Of a DNA stretch of 64,000 nucleotides, positions 55,515 through 64,000 are shown in pieces. A program made the position numbers and the translations under genes. The stretch is from Salegentibacter sp. 24 (lineage in GTDB: Bacteria; Bacteroidota; Bacteroidia; Flavobacteriales; Flavobacteriaceae). Numbering within the stretch: the first letter of the stretch is position 1; each line of letters starts with the position of its first letter. The stretch covers positions 1 to 64,000 of the forward strand of contig NZ_SNWE01000002.1 in NCBI RefSeq assembly GCF_004362395.1, written 5' to 3'. Below the pieces are notes generated by a model. That model did not search any database. It was not told the origin of the DNA and was given only the letters and a program-made list of their open reading frames with translations.

Positions 55515-55614
55515 TGTTTTGCGTTTTTTCCGGTTAAAAGCTCCTGATATTTTAGATAAAAATATTAAATCTTTATCGCTTTTTTTACATTTTTTAATTC
55601 CAGAATTGTTTCTC

Positions 55615-56853
55615 TTAGGCTAGCATCGATTTGGCTTTTTTAACAGCTTCAATAAGCCGATCTATCTCTGCTTTAGTATTGTAAAACGAGAAAGATGCTC
55701 TAACTGTACCCGGAATTTTATAAAAATCCATAATTGGCTGGGCACAATGATGCCCAGTTCTTACTGCTATACCCATTTTGTCTAAAAGTGTGCCGATGTC
55801 GTAAGGATGGAGTCCCTCAATATTAAATGAAATCACCGCGGTCTTTTCTCTGGAAGTTCCATAAAATTTCATTCCTTCAATTTCATTAAGTTTAATGGTG
55901 GCATAATTCAATAATTCTTGTTCATAACGGGCAATAGTTTCGAATCCGATGGAATCAATATAATCTATTGCCGCTGCAAATGCAATTCCTCCACAAATAT
56001 TAGGGGTTCCCGCTTCGAATTTATGCGGAAGTTCAGCATAAGTTGTTTTTTCAAAACTAACCGTTGCAATCATTTCCCCCCCTCCCTGATAGGGTGGGAG
56101 TTTGTTGAGCCATTCTTCTTTTCCGTATAATACTCCAACCCCCGTAGGACCGTACATTTTATGAGCAGAAACCACATAGAAATCGACATCCAGTGCTTGT
56201 AAATCGGCTTTAATATGCGGAGCCGCTTGTGCACCATCTATTAAAACAGCTGCACCTTTGGTATGAGCTTTATCTATAATTTTTTTAATTGGATTAATCG
56301 TTCCCAAAGCGTTTGAAACGTGATTTAAGAAAACAATTTTCGTTTTTTCTGATAGTAATTTTTCAAAAGATTCATAAATAAGCTCTCCCTGCTCGTTCAT
56401 TGGGATCACTTTCAGGATCGCTCCCGTTTTCTCGCAAAGCATTTGCCAAGGAACAATATTGGAATGATGTTCTAATGCTGAAACCAGGATTTCATCTCCT
56501 TTTTTTAGAATGGAAGCAAAACCACTTGCCACAAGGTTGATTCCATGTGTGGTACCAGAAGTAAAAATGATTTCGTGCGCTTTTTTAACATTAAAGTGAT
56601 GTTGAATCTTTATTCTTGCAGCTTCATATTTATCAGTTGCTTCCTGAGATAAGCTGTGCACCCCGCGGTGAATATTAGCATTGTAGTTTGAATAATAATT
56701 AACAATTACATCTATAACCTGTTGTGGTGTTTGTGAAGTTGCTGCATTATCCAGATAAACCAAGGGGTACCCATTGACTTTCCTCTCTAAGATAGGAAAG
56801 TCTTTTCTGATTTCTTCAACGTTAAAAGCTATATTATTAGTAGCAATGCTCAT
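55615..56853 (-). CDS. sufS: Cysteine desulfurase SufS
   Basis: This PLP enzyme takes sulfur from cysteine for cluster assembly. The 412 residues match the family. The PLP-lysine lies in VSAHKMYGPTGVGVLYG, and the persulfide-forming cysteine is Cys370 in VRTGHHCAQPIMDFY. The start YLDNAATSQTPQQVID is standard. It stands between sufD and sufE in the operon. Confidence 0.97.
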   Translation of the reverse strand: MSIATNNIAFNVEEIRKDFPILERKVNGYPLVYLDNAATSQTPQQVIDVIVNYYSNYNANIHRGVHSLSQEATDKYEAARIKIQHHFNVKKAHEIIFTSGTTHGINLVASGFASILKKGDEILVSALEHHSNIVPWQMLCEKTGAILKVIPMNEQGELIYESFEKLLSEKTKIVFLNHVSNALGTINPIKKIIDKAHTKGAAVLIDGAQAAPHIKADLQALDVDFYVVSAHKMYGPTGVGVLYGKEEWLNKLPPYQGGGEMIATVSFEKTTYAELPHKFEAGTPNICGGIAFAAAIDYIDSIGFETIARYEQELLNYATIKLNEIEGMKFYGTSREKTAVISFNIEGLHPYDIGTLLDKMGIAVRTGHHCAQPIMDFYKIPGTVRASFSFYNTKAEIDRLIEAVKKAKSMLA

Positions 56854-56900
56854 TATTAAATTGATTTGAGGATTCTATTAAAGCTACTCTAAATAGCGAT

Positions 56901-58223
56901 CTATAGGTTGAATCCTAATTCTACACCCAGTTTAAGGGCTATAAGTTTATTTATTCTCTTTTTGATTTCTGGAATTTTCACACTTGCCAATACATTATTA
57001 GCAAAAGCATACATTAGAAGTCCACTGGCCTCTTTTTTTGGGATTCCACGTGACTGAAGGTAAAATAAAGCTTCTTCGTCTAACTGACCAATAGTACAGC
57101 CGTGGCTACATTTTACATCGTCTGCAAAAATTTCTAGTTGAGGTTTTGAATTAATCGTTGCTTTATCACTCAACAACACGTTATTGTTAGACTGGTATGC
57201 GTTTGTTTTCTGCGCTTCTTTTTCAACAACAACCTTCCCGTTGAACACGCCCACCGATTTTTCATCAAATATACCTTTGTAATCCTGATGGGACTCACAA
57301 TTTGGTTCGATATGATGAACCAAAGTATTATGGTCTACGTGTTGTTTCCCTTCAATAATGGTAATACCTTTCATTGTAGAATCTATGCGTTCTCCTCTTT
57401 GATAAAAATTAAGATTGTTTCGCGTTAATTGTCCACCAAGAGAAAAAGTATGCACTGAGCAAAAACTTTCAGATTTCTGTTCGATGTAAGTATTATCTAT
57501 TAATGAAGCCGAAAGCTTATCATTCTGAATCTTATAATAATCTACGATAGCACGTTTATCAGCGAAGATCTCGGTAACCGAATTAGTAAGAACTGGATGT
57601 TCGGTCAGACTTTGGTGACGCTCAATAATCTGACAATGAGAATTTTCGTCTACCACAATTAGATTTCGGGGCTGTACAAATAAAGAGGATTCATTTCCTG
57701 TAGAGAAATTAATAATCTGGATTGGTTTATCGGCCAAAATATTCTTGTGGATGTGAATAAAGGCTCCCTCCTTGGTAAAAGCGGTATTCAATGCATTTAA
57801 TCCATTTTTTGGAGCAATTTGGTTGAAATAGTTATCAATTACCGGCTTATAAAGGTCTTTGTTTAAAGCAGATGACATTAGGCAAACATCAATCTTATCA
57901 TGAGTAGTGCTGGATAAGTGTGATGAATAAATTCCGTCTATAAATACTAAATCATAAGTGTCTATTTCATGGATAAGGTATTTTTTAATATCCTTATATT
58001 CTATAGTATTTTCCTTTTTCGGAAAAAGATTGTAATTTTCTTTCAATACTGATTTAAGGGAAGTGTATTTATAATCTTCTTCCTTTCGGCTTGGGAAACC
58101 TAAAGTTTCAAAATCCTTAATCGCTTGATTTCTTATTTTATGAAGATCATCGTTGGCTCCTGTATACTCTTCTTCAAAAGCCAGGAAAGATGATACTAAT
58201 TTTTCTTTTAATTCCATCGTCAA
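56901..58223 (-). CDS. sufD: SufD subunit of the SufBCD scaffold
   Basis: It forms the scaffold complex with SufB and the SufC ATPase. The 440 residues end in a beta-helix with the family segments THNTLVHHIEPNCESHQDYK-like VDHNTLVHHIEPNC, VVEKEAQKTNAYQSNNN and CSHGCTIGQLDEEALFYLQS. The last contains the conserved His and Cys. The start may be at 58223 (MTMELKEKL) or two codons later (MELKEKL). Length is normal. Confidence 0.95.
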   Translation of the reverse strand: MTMELKEKLVSSFLAFEEEYTGANDDLHKIRNQAIKDFETLGFPSRKEEDYKYTSLKSVLKENYNLFPKKENTIEYKDIKKYLIHEIDTYDLVFIDGIYSSHLSSTTHDKIDVCLMSSALNKDLYKPVIDNYFNQIAPKNGLNALNTAFTKEGAFIHIHKNILADKPIQIINFSTGNESSLFVQPRNLIVVDENSHCQIIERHQSLTEHPVLTNSVTEIFADKRAIVDYYKIQNDKLSASLIDNTYIEQKSESFCSVHTFSLGGQLTRNNLNFYQRGERIDSTMKGITIIEGKQHVDHNTLVHHIEPNCESHQDYKGIFDEKSVGVFNGKVVVEKEAQKTNAYQSNNNVLLSDKATINSKPQLEIFADDVKCSHGCTIGQLDEEALFYLQSRGIPKKEASGLLMYAFANNVLASVKIPEIKKRINKLIALKLGVELGFNL

Positions 58224-58289
58224 TTCTTTTGTAATTTCCGCGAAGACGGAAAACTTAACTTTAATTATCGGGTTCTAAAAATGAATTGT

Positions 58290-59042
58290 TTAAACTGTTT
58301 TTTCAGCTTTTACCCATTCATAACCTCTTTCTTCCAGCTCTAGTGCAAGTTCTTTGCCACCAGATTTTACAATCTGACCGTCTATCATTACGTGAACCAC
58401 ATCTGGGGTAATATAATTAAGCAACCGCTGGTAGTGAGTAATTAGCAAAACAGCGTTGTCTTTACTTCTTAATTTATTAACTCCATCAGCCACAATTTTT
58501 AGCGCATCTATATCCAAACCTGAATCGGTTTCATCAAGAATGGCTAATTTTGGTTCTAACATGGCCATTTGGAAGATTTCATTTCTTTTCTTCTCTCCTC
58601 CGGAAAAACCATCGTTTAAAGACCTTGACAAAAATTTACGATCAATTTCCAAACTTGCGGATTTCTCTCGAATCTTTTTTAGCATTTCATTTGCCGGCAT
58701 ATCTTCTAGTCCATTAGCTTTTCTATGCGCGTTAATAGCAGTTTTCATAAAATTGGTAACAGAAACCCCTGGAATTTCCACCGGGTATTGAAAAGACAGA
58801 AAAATTCCTTTATGAGCTCTTTCTTCAGGGTCCATTTCTGAAATCTCTGTGTTTTCAAAAAGGATTTCTCCCTGTGTTTGTTCAAATTCTTCTTTCCCAG
58901 CTATTACTGAAGAAAGCGTACTTTTTCCGGAACCGTTCGGTCCCATTATAGCATGAACTTCTCCTGGATTAATTTCAAGATTAATTCCTTTTAAGATTTC
59001 CTTATCTTCTATACTAGCGTGTAAATTCTTTATTTTTAGCAT
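58290..59042 (-). CDS. sufC: SufC ATPase
   Basis: This ABC-type ATPase drives the SufBCD scaffold. The 250 residues carry Walker A GPNGSGKS at 34-41, the signature SGGEKKRNEIFQ, and Walker B LAILDETDSGLD, all typical for SufC. The start MLKIKNLHASIEDKEILKGI is standard. A lipoprotein gene lies between it and sufB. Confidence 0.97.
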   Translation of the reverse strand: MLKIKNLHASIEDKEILKGINLEINPGEVHAIMGPNGSGKSTLSSVIAGKEEFEQTQGEILFENTEISEMDPEERAHKGIFLSFQYPVEIPGVSVTNFMKTAINAHRKANGLEDMPANEMLKKIREKSASLEIDRKFLSRSLNDGFSGGEKKRNEIFQMAMLEPKLAILDETDSGLDIDALKIVADGVNKLRSKDNAVLLITHYQRLLNYITPDVVHVMIDGQIVKSGGKELALELEERGYEWVKAEKTV

Positions 59043-59083
59043 AAATTCTCTGTATGCATCCCGAATGAATAGGGATTGGTTTA

Positions 59084-59470
59084 TTATTTTTCTTGTTGTT
59101 CCAGAGACTTTTCAGTATCCAGAATTTTTAATATTTCTCTTATTTCTATATTCTCATCCCAACCTTCCTGCCTAGGGTTTGGAACAATTTTTCCTTTTAT
59201 TTTAACCGAAACCATATCAAATTCTTCTTTCTGAAAAGGTTTGACCTGTTCGGCTAGTTCTTTGGAAATTGAGTCAATGCTGACTCCGTATACGAAATCA
59301 TTTCCTCTTAAAATTGCCGCATCTCCTGCATAGATAAATTCCCCGGTAAGTGTTTGAATACTATCCTGAATTTTTTCCATTTCAGGCTGTTTCATTAACT
59401 CCTGACGACCTTCATCCTGGCAGGAAGATACCGTAAAGACAAGGCCAAGGATTAGCAAAAACTTCTTCAT
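59084..59470 (-). CDS. Small lipoprotein inside the suf operon
   Basis: The 128 residues have a clear lipobox (VSSCQDEG, Cys17). The rest is charged and has the segment GEFIYAGDAAILRGNDFVYGVS, which suggests a small beta fold. I do not recognise a family. It lies between sufB and sufC with short spacers (24 and 41 bases), so it is co-transcribed with the SUF machinery although it must act in the envelope. It may be an unrelated insertion, or may link envelope state and iron-sulfur supply (inference). Confidence 0.85.
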   Translation of the reverse strand: MKKFLLILGLVFTVSSCQDEGRQELMKQPEMEKIQDSIQTLTGEFIYAGDAAILRGNDFVYGVSIDSISKELAEQVKPFQKEEFDMVSVKIKGKIVPNPRQEGWDENIEIREILKILDTEKSLEQQEK

Positions 59471-59494
59471 TTCTTCAATCTTCGTTTTACCAAT

Positions 59495-60940
59495 TTATCC
59501 TACGGACCCTTCAAGGGAAATTTCTAATAATTTTTGTGCTTCTACTGCGAATTCCATAGGTAATTTATTTAAAACCTCTTTGCTAAAACCGTTTACAATA
59601 AGAGCGATAGCTTTTTCGGTATCAATACCTCGCTGATTACAGTAAAAAATCTGGTCTTCTCCAATTTTACTGGTAGTAGCCTCGTGTTCTACCTGACCGG
59701 TTTTGTTTTTAACTTCAATATAAGGGAAGGTATGTGCGCCACATTTATTCCCCATTAAAAGAGAATCACATTGTGAAAAGTTACGGGCGTTTTCCGCTCT
59801 TCCGTTTATCTGTACCAATCCCCGGTAAGAGTTTTGGGACTCTCCTGCAGAAATTCCTTTTGAGATAATAGTACTCTTAGTGTTTTTGCCAAGGTGGACC
59901 ATTTTTGTACCAGTATCTGCCTGTTGGTGGTTGTTAGTTACCGCGATAGAGTAAAACTCACCAATGGAATTATCACCTTTTAAGATACAGGATGGATACT
60001 TCCAGGTTACTGCCGATCCGGTTTCAACCTGAGTCCAGGAAATTTTCGCCCCTTTTTCACATATTCCACGTTTTGTTACAAAATTGTAAACTCCGCCTTT
60101 CCCCTCCTTACTTCCGGGGAACCAATTTTGAACGGTGCTATATTTGATTTCAGCATCATCTAAAGCTACTAATTCTACCACCGCTGCGTGTAATTGATTT
60201 TCATCACGGGTGGGTGCTGTGCATCCTTCAAGATAACTCACATAACTTCCAGGTTCAGCAACAACGAGTGTACGCTCAAACTGACCGGTCCCGGCCTGGT
60301 TAATCCTGAAATAAGTTGAAAGTTCCATTGGGCATCTTACCCCTTTTGGTATGTAACAAAATGAACCATCGCTAAATACTGCGGAATTTAAAGCCGCGTA
60401 AAAGTTGTCGGTTTTCGGTACCACTGAACCAATATATTTTTTTACAAGCTCAGGATGTTCCCTGATTGCCTCAGAAATAGAACAAAAGATAATTCCTTTT
60501 TCCGCTAAGGTTTTCTTGAAAGTAGTGGTTACCGAAACAGAGTCCATGACAATATCTACGGCAACACCCGCAAGTTTCTTCTGTTCATCTACAGAAATTC
60601 CGAGCTTTTTAAAAGTATCCAATAATTCTGGGTCTACCTCATCTAAGCTATCGTATTTCGGTTTTTTATTAGGAGCGGAATAGTAAGATATATTCTGAAA
60701 ATCCGGCTTTTCGTAATGTACGTTAGCCCATTCAGGTTCCTTCATAGTTTCCCAGTGGCGATAAGCTTCCAATCGCCATTGAGTCATCCATTCAGGTTCT
60801 TCTTTCTTTTTAGAGATTGCTCTAACAATGTCTTCACTTAATCCCACGGGGAAGGTATCCGATTCAATATCGGTATAAAATCCGTACTCATATTCCTTCG
60901 TTTCGAGCTCTTTTTTTAAATCATCTTCAGTATATGCCAT
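59495..60940 (-). CDS. sufB: SufB subunit of the SufBCD scaffold
   Basis: It is the core scaffold on which clusters form. The 481 residues have the normal length. Landmarks are [59 protein letters not shown] and the C-terminal [20 protein letters not shown]. The conserved cysteine and glutamate residues thus remain. It follows sufA by 69 bases. Confidence 0.97.
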   Translation of the reverse strand: MAYTEDDLKKELETKEYEYGFYTDIESDTFPVGLSEDIVRAISKKKEEPEWMTQWRLEAYRHWETMKEPEWANVHYEKPDFQNISYYSAPNKKPKYDSLDEVDPELLDTFKKLGISVDEQKKLAGVAVDIVMDSVSVTTTFKKTLAEKGIIFCSISEAIREHPELVKKYIGSVVPKTDNFYAALNSAVFSDGSFCYIPKGVRCPMELSTYFRINQAGTGQFERTLVVAEPGSYVSYLEGCTAPTRDENQLHAAVVELVALDDAEIKYSTVQNWFPGSKEGKGGVYNFVTKRGICEKGAKISWTQVETGSAVTWKYPSCILKGDNSIGEFYSIAVTNNHQQADTGTKMVHLGKNTKSTIISKGISAGESQNSYRGLVQINGRAENARNFSQCDSLLMGNKCGAHTFPYIEVKNKTGQVEHEATTSKIGEDQIFYCNQRGIDTEKAIALIVNGFSKEVLNKLPMEFAVEAQKLLEISLEGSVG

Positions 60941-61009
60941 CTCAATTTTTTCTAAAATTATTCAAGGTCTAAAATTAAAGAATTCAGAATTTTATTCCTT
61001 TTAAATCAA

Positions 61010-61339
61010 CTACAGAGAAAAACTTTCTCCGCATCCACAAGTCCTTTGAGCGTTGGGATTGTTAAATACAAATCCTTTACCATTCAAGCCGCCGGAGAAT
61101 TCTAAAACGGTTCCAGCCAGGTATAAAACGCTACGTTTATCTACCACTATTTTTACTTCGTTATCTTCAAAAAGTTTGTCATCTTCGGCCTTTGCTTTAT
61201 CAAATTTTAATTCATAAGATAAGCCAGAGCAGCCTCCGCTTTTAACACCCACGCGAACAAAGTCGTTCAAATTATCAAAACCCTCTTCACTCATAAGTGT
61301 GGCAATCTTTTTTTTAGCGCTTTCGCTTACTTTTATCAT
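61010..61339 (-). CDS. sufA: A-type iron-sulfur carrier (SufA/IscA/HesB type)
   Basis: It carries clusters to target enzymes. I start it at the Met at 61339 (MIKVSESAKKKIATL), giving 109 residues, because the longer frame to 61399 runs through the promoter box at 61369-61376. The three ligand cysteines are Cys37 (GVKSGGCSGLSYEL), Cys101 and Cys103 (RTCGCGESF). It is the first gene of the suf operon. IscA and SufA cannot be told apart by sequence; the context supports SufA. Confidence 0.93.
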   Translation of the reverse strand: MIKVSESAKKKIATLMSEEGFDNLNDFVRVGVKSGGCSGLSYELKFDKAKAEDDKLFEDNEVKIVVDKRSVLYLAGTVLEFSGGLNGKGFVFNNPNAQRTCGCGESFSL

Positions 61340-61368
61340 AGCTAAAAAGATTAATTCTAAATTGGCTA

Positions 61369-61376
61369 CAAATATA
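61369..61376 (-). promoter_or_regulatory. -7 box (TATATTTG) of the suf operon
   Basis: On the minus strand it matches TAnnTTTG about 29 bases before the sufA ATG at 61339. It is the only good promoter box in front of the operon and fixes the shorter start. Confidence 0.55.
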
Positions 61377-61610
61377 CTACAAAACAAGCGGTTTACCATA
61401 GATAAGGTATATGTTTTAGGAATGAGATGATAAGCCCTACTGATTCTAATTTTACACCCTCTTTAATATATAAATAACTGTAAATTAAATAGTTTTGAAA
61501 TATTCTTTATTTGTTCGGCAAACCTCGACCTGGCGTTTTTTAATCTATCCTCATCTTTATAATGACAGTTGAATAATATTCAGTTATTTTGCAAATTAAA
61601 ATAATAAGTT

Positions 61611-62684
61611 ATGATTCAGGATAGTCAGGATATGCGCACAAACCTTTCAGAATTAGGTGAATTTGGATTGATAGACCACCTTACCAAAAATTTCGAACCC
61701 AAGCTCACTTCAACTGTAAAGGGAATTGGAGACGATGCAGCGGTACTGGATTTTGAAAATCAACACGCCGTCGTTACTACTGATCTTTTGGTTGAAGGAG
61801 TTCATTTTGATCTGGCATATATGCCATTGAAACATTTGGGTTATAAAGCCGTTATGGTTAATGCATCAGATGTTTTCGCGATGAATGCGAAAGTAACACA
61901 GATTACTGTCTCGATAGCTGCATCCAACCGATTTCCGGTAGAAGCATTGGAAGAATTATACTCTGGAATCGCCTTGGCTGCAAAATTATATAATATTGAT
62001 TTGGTGGGCGGCGATACTACTTCCTCTACTTCAGGATTATTAATTAGTATTACTGCAATTGGAGTAGCTGCCAAAGAAGATATTGTTTACCGAAGCGGTG
62101 CGCGACCAAATGATCTTTTGGTGGTTACCGGTGATTTAGGTGCTGCCTATATGGGATTGCAGATTTTGGAAAGGGAAAAGGAAGTTTTTAAAGCCAATCC
62201 TAACGCACAACCCGATTTGAATCCGTATAGTTACCTAATAGAAAGACAATTAAAACCTGAAGCTAGAAAGGATATTGGGCCATTGTTAAAAGAACTTGGT
62301 GTGAAACCAACTTCCATGATAGATATTAGCGATGGGCTTTCCTCTGAAATTATCCATTTATGTAAAAACTCCCAGGTTGGCGCGAATTTGTTCGAGGAGA
62401 AAATTCCTTTAGATCCTGCTGTAATCTCAGTATGCGAAGAATTTGATATAGACAGTACCACTATTGCTTTAAGTGGGGGGGAAGACTATGAGTTGCTTTT
62501 TACTATTTCACAGGAGGATTATGATAAAATAAAGGCGAATCCTAATTTAACCGTAATTGGGCATATGACGGAGGAAAAGGAAGGCATGCATTTAATAACT
62601 CGTGCCAATCAGAAATTACCACTTATTGCACGCGGTTGGAACTCGATGGAAGAGAGCAATGATAATTCTGAAAAGAAGGATTAA
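61611..62684 (+). CDS. thiL: Thiamine-monophosphate kinase
   Basis: It phosphorylates thiamine monophosphate to the pyrophosphate cofactor. The 357 residues have the AIR-synthase-like fold with the ATP/metal motif KGIGDDAAVLDF, TTDLLVEGVHFDL, VNASDVFAMNAKVTQ and GGDTTSS. The C-terminal part shows MIDISDGLSSEI and ALSGGEDYELLF. The product is normal or slightly longer than usual. It is divergent from the suf operon and convergent with the zinc-ribbon gene. Confidence 0.96.
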   Translation: MIQDSQDMRTNLSELGEFGLIDHLTKNFEPKLTSTVKGIGDDAAVLDFENQHAVVTTDLLVEGVHFDLAYMPLKHLGYKAVMVNASDVFAMNAKVTQITVSIAASNRFPVEALEELYSGIALAAKLYNIDLVGGDTTSSTSGLLISITAIGVAAKEDIVYRSGARPNDLLVVTGDLGAAYMGLQILEREKEVFKANPNAQPDLNPYSYLIERQLKPEARKDIGPLLKELGVKPTSMIDISDGLSSEIIHLCKNSQVGANLFEEKIPLDPAVISVCEEFDIDSTTIALSGGEDYELLFTISQEDYDKIKANPNLTVIGHMTEEKEGMHLITRANQKLPLIARGWNSMEESNDNSEKKD

Positions 62685-62716
62685 GGTTTTTAAAAATTAA
62701 TTTTAAAACAAAATAT

Positions 62717-62968
62717 TTAGGAAGCATGGGCAAAATGTTTGCGCTTTCTTTTTTTGTGTATTTTAGAAATGTAATCGTTCGTTTCTCTAAATTTTGGAGT
62801 TAAGCGAGCTAATAAACCGTTGGCAGTGTCGGTCATTTCCATTCCGCATTTCTCGCACTTATATTCGTGGACGTGATCTGTCACATTTTTTGATACACGT
62901 AGTTTATGTCCGAAAATGCTGCAAAAAACCTTTCCGAACGAAAATCTTATAGGGTTTGTTTCTTTCAT
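62717..62968 (-). CDS. Small zinc-ribbon-like protein
   Basis: The 83 residues have Cys16-X4-His21 and a Cys38-X2-Cys41 pair (VFCSIFGHKL, EYKCEKCGMEMTD), which could bind one zinc ion. A basic tail ends the protein (KIHKKRKRKHFAHAS), compatible with nucleic-acid binding. It resembles the small DUF1660-type Bacteroidota proteins of phage and chromosomal origin; the function is unknown. It is in front of the alpha/beta hydrolase's end on the same strand, with a 72-base spacer. Confidence 0.7.
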   Translation of the reverse strand: MKETNPIRFSFGKVFCSIFGHKLRVSKNVTDHVHEYKCEKCGMEMTDTANGLLARLTPKFRETNDYISKIHKKRKRKHFAHAS

Positions 62969-63040
62969 AGAAGCTTGATTTTCTTGTTTCTAAAACTCTA
63001 AAGTATAAAATAAAGTTAAATCTTCGATAAAAAGTTAAAA

Positions 63041-63811
63041 TTAATCGATTAAATGCATAATTTTCATTAACTCATTTTTGTTTTCCAAATAAGATAAATG
63101 CCCATTTGGAAGACTTTCAAACTCAACTTTACATCGTTTAGCTATGTTTTTTATTGTGTTAAAATCCAATACGGGATCTAGTTTTCCGGCCACAATAATT
63201 TTTTGTTTACTAAATTCCGCAAAAAGTCCGGTATGGTCTGTGCGAATTTTCATACCTCGTATAGCAGCGTGGATTCCTGCAGTTGTAAACTCCATTGCGC
63301 GATTTTTTATTTTATCAATTTCAGATTTAAATATTTTATTGTTTTCAGGGGTTAATAAATTTGAAATTGCCATACTTACAAAAGCCCTTTTGTTTTTAAG
63401 AACTAAAGCAGCCGCACGATCGCGATTGGCCTTACGTTCTTCAGAATCTGCCTGTGGGGTAGAATTGACCAACACCAAGCTATGCAGTATTGTAGGGAAA
63501 ATATTTTGAAATTCCAAACTCACGTAGCCACCCATAGAGTGCCCCATAAAAGATGCCTTTCTAATGTTGAGTTCATCTAAAACAGATTTTACTGCCTTAG
63601 CCATATCAGCCATCGTATGAATTTCTGATATATTTCCTGATTCTCCATGTCCAGGAAGATCTATACAAATCACCTGTCGTATTGAGGAAAGTTCCTGGAT
63701 AAAATCTTCCCATATTTCTTTAGACTCTAAAAAGCCGTGAAGTAAAATAAGCGGATTCCCGATTCCCCTGGTAGTAAAGGAGATAGGGGTGTTATTGTAG
63801 TTTGTTCTCAT
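63041..63811 (-). CDS. Alpha/beta hydrolase
   Basis: The 256 residues form an alpha/beta hydrolase with the oxyanion segment LLHGFLESKEIWEDF, the nucleophile Ser92 in GHSMGG, the likely acid Asp212 in KLDPVLD and His238 in PNGHLSY. It is cytoplasmic (no signal). The closest functional classes are MenH-like or small-ester hydrolases; the sequence alone does not decide. It may be co-transcribed with the zinc-ribbon gene. Confidence 0.9.
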   Translation of the reverse strand: MRTNYNNTPISFTTRGIGNPLILLHGFLESKEIWEDFIQELSSIRQVICIDLPGHGESGNISEIHTMADMAKAVKSVLDELNIRKASFMGHSMGGYVSLEFQNIFPTILHSLVLVNSTPQADSEERKANRDRAAALVLKNKRAFVSMAISNLLTPENNKIFKSEIDKIKNRAMEFTTAGIHAAIRGMKIRTDHTGLFAEFSKQKIIVAGKLDPVLDFNTIKNIAKRCKVEFESLPNGHLSYLENKNELMKIMHLID

Positions 63812-63825
63812 TATTTGTCATAATA

Positions 63826-63856
63826 CAAAAAGCCACGATTTTAAAAAAACGTGGCT
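63826..63856 (-). terminator. Terminator of a minus-strand gene to the right
   Basis: The stem AGCCACG (63831-63837) pairs with CGTGGCT (63850-63856). On the minus strand it is followed by TTTTTG, so it ends a transcript entering from beyond the window, just before the hydrolase gene. Confidence 0.75.
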
Positions 63857-63918
63857 ATAGTTTTAGTGCTTTTTGAAAAATTGTCAATGTGAAGGAAATT
63901 ACCATTGAAATAATATCT

Positions 63919-63999
63919 TCAAAAAACAGGACTAGCTTTTAAGAATTCCCTTTTCAATTTGAAGATTCCGTGATTTCCAGTGTTGAGAAAATTAAGAAT
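63919..63999 (-). CDS. Possible 3' end of a gene cut by the window edge
   Basis: A minus-strand frame is open from the edge to a TGA at 63919-63921, with 26 codons (for example GIFKLKREFLKASPVF). A terminator lies 63 bases further on, which supports a real gene end. Too short to identify. Confidence 0.3.
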   Translation of the reverse strand: MLNFLNTGNHGIFKLKREFLKASPVF

Positions 64000-64000
64000 T

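Overview
The window looks like a chromosome segment of a member of the Bacteroidota, most likely family Flavobacteriaceae (a marine Gramella/Salegentibacter/Zunongwangia-like organism). This is inferred from the low G+C, the SusC/SusD pair, many TonB receptors and lipoproteins, the TAnnTTTG-type promoter boxes, the DUF2480/DUF3078 genes behind the suf operon, and a Bacteroidota-style 1132-residue IleS. No rRNA, tRNA, intact insertion sequence or CRISPR array was seen.

Layout. (1) 1-11719 is a sugar-utilisation locus: a 5'-truncated SusC, SusD, a Tat-exported Gfo/Idh/MocA oxidoreductase, a TolB-like propeller protein, two DUF1080 (3-keto-glycoside hydrolase type) lipoproteins, a convergent AraC regulator and a sodium:solute symporter. 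(2) 11720-14327 is a graveyard: a multiply frameshifted GH130 fragment, a GH97 C-terminal fragment with two in-frame stops, a broken membrane protein, a frameshifted excisionase-like HTH gene flanked by a 13-bp direct repeat, and the last strand of an outer-membrane protein. (3) 14328-16890 is a compact NAD/ADP-ribose operon (macrodomain, pncB, pncA). (4) 16877-27117 carries housekeeping and envelope genes: gdhA, recO, a TonB receptor, ileS, a cysteine-poor DksA-like gene and lspA. (5) 27114-31893 (minus strand) holds a soluble response regulator/histidine kinase pair, then folate cyclo-ligase and an AstE-like/RimK/RimB-like trio. (6) 32070-43757 holds uvrC, a patatin-barrel fusion, hmgA-hppD, a DUF3108 gene, a tryptophan dioxygenase, an M23 peptidase and pgi. 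(7) 43945-49954 holds a TonB receptor, a lipoprotein made of six repeated modules, and an endonuclease I with Ig-like repeats. (8) 50435-53049 holds small envelope genes and hflX. (9) 61339-53273 (minus) is the complete SUF iron-sulfur operon with a lipoprotein between sufB and sufC. (10) 61611-63811 holds thiL, a small zinc-ribbon gene and an alpha/beta hydrolase.

How it fits together. The first locus seems to have lost its ordinary glycoside hydrolases (GH130 and GH97 survive only as wrecks) and kept oxidative, 3-keto-type sugar-processing genes plus uptake, so it may have been repurposed or may be dying. I did not find one clear-cut unknown system. The best candidates for new biology are the six-module lipoprotein with its TonB receptor and nuclease, the RimB-like/RimK/AstE-like modification cassette, and the keto-sugar locus. 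Start codons were revised where a promoter box or signal peptide favoured a downstream Met; these choices are stated per gene.
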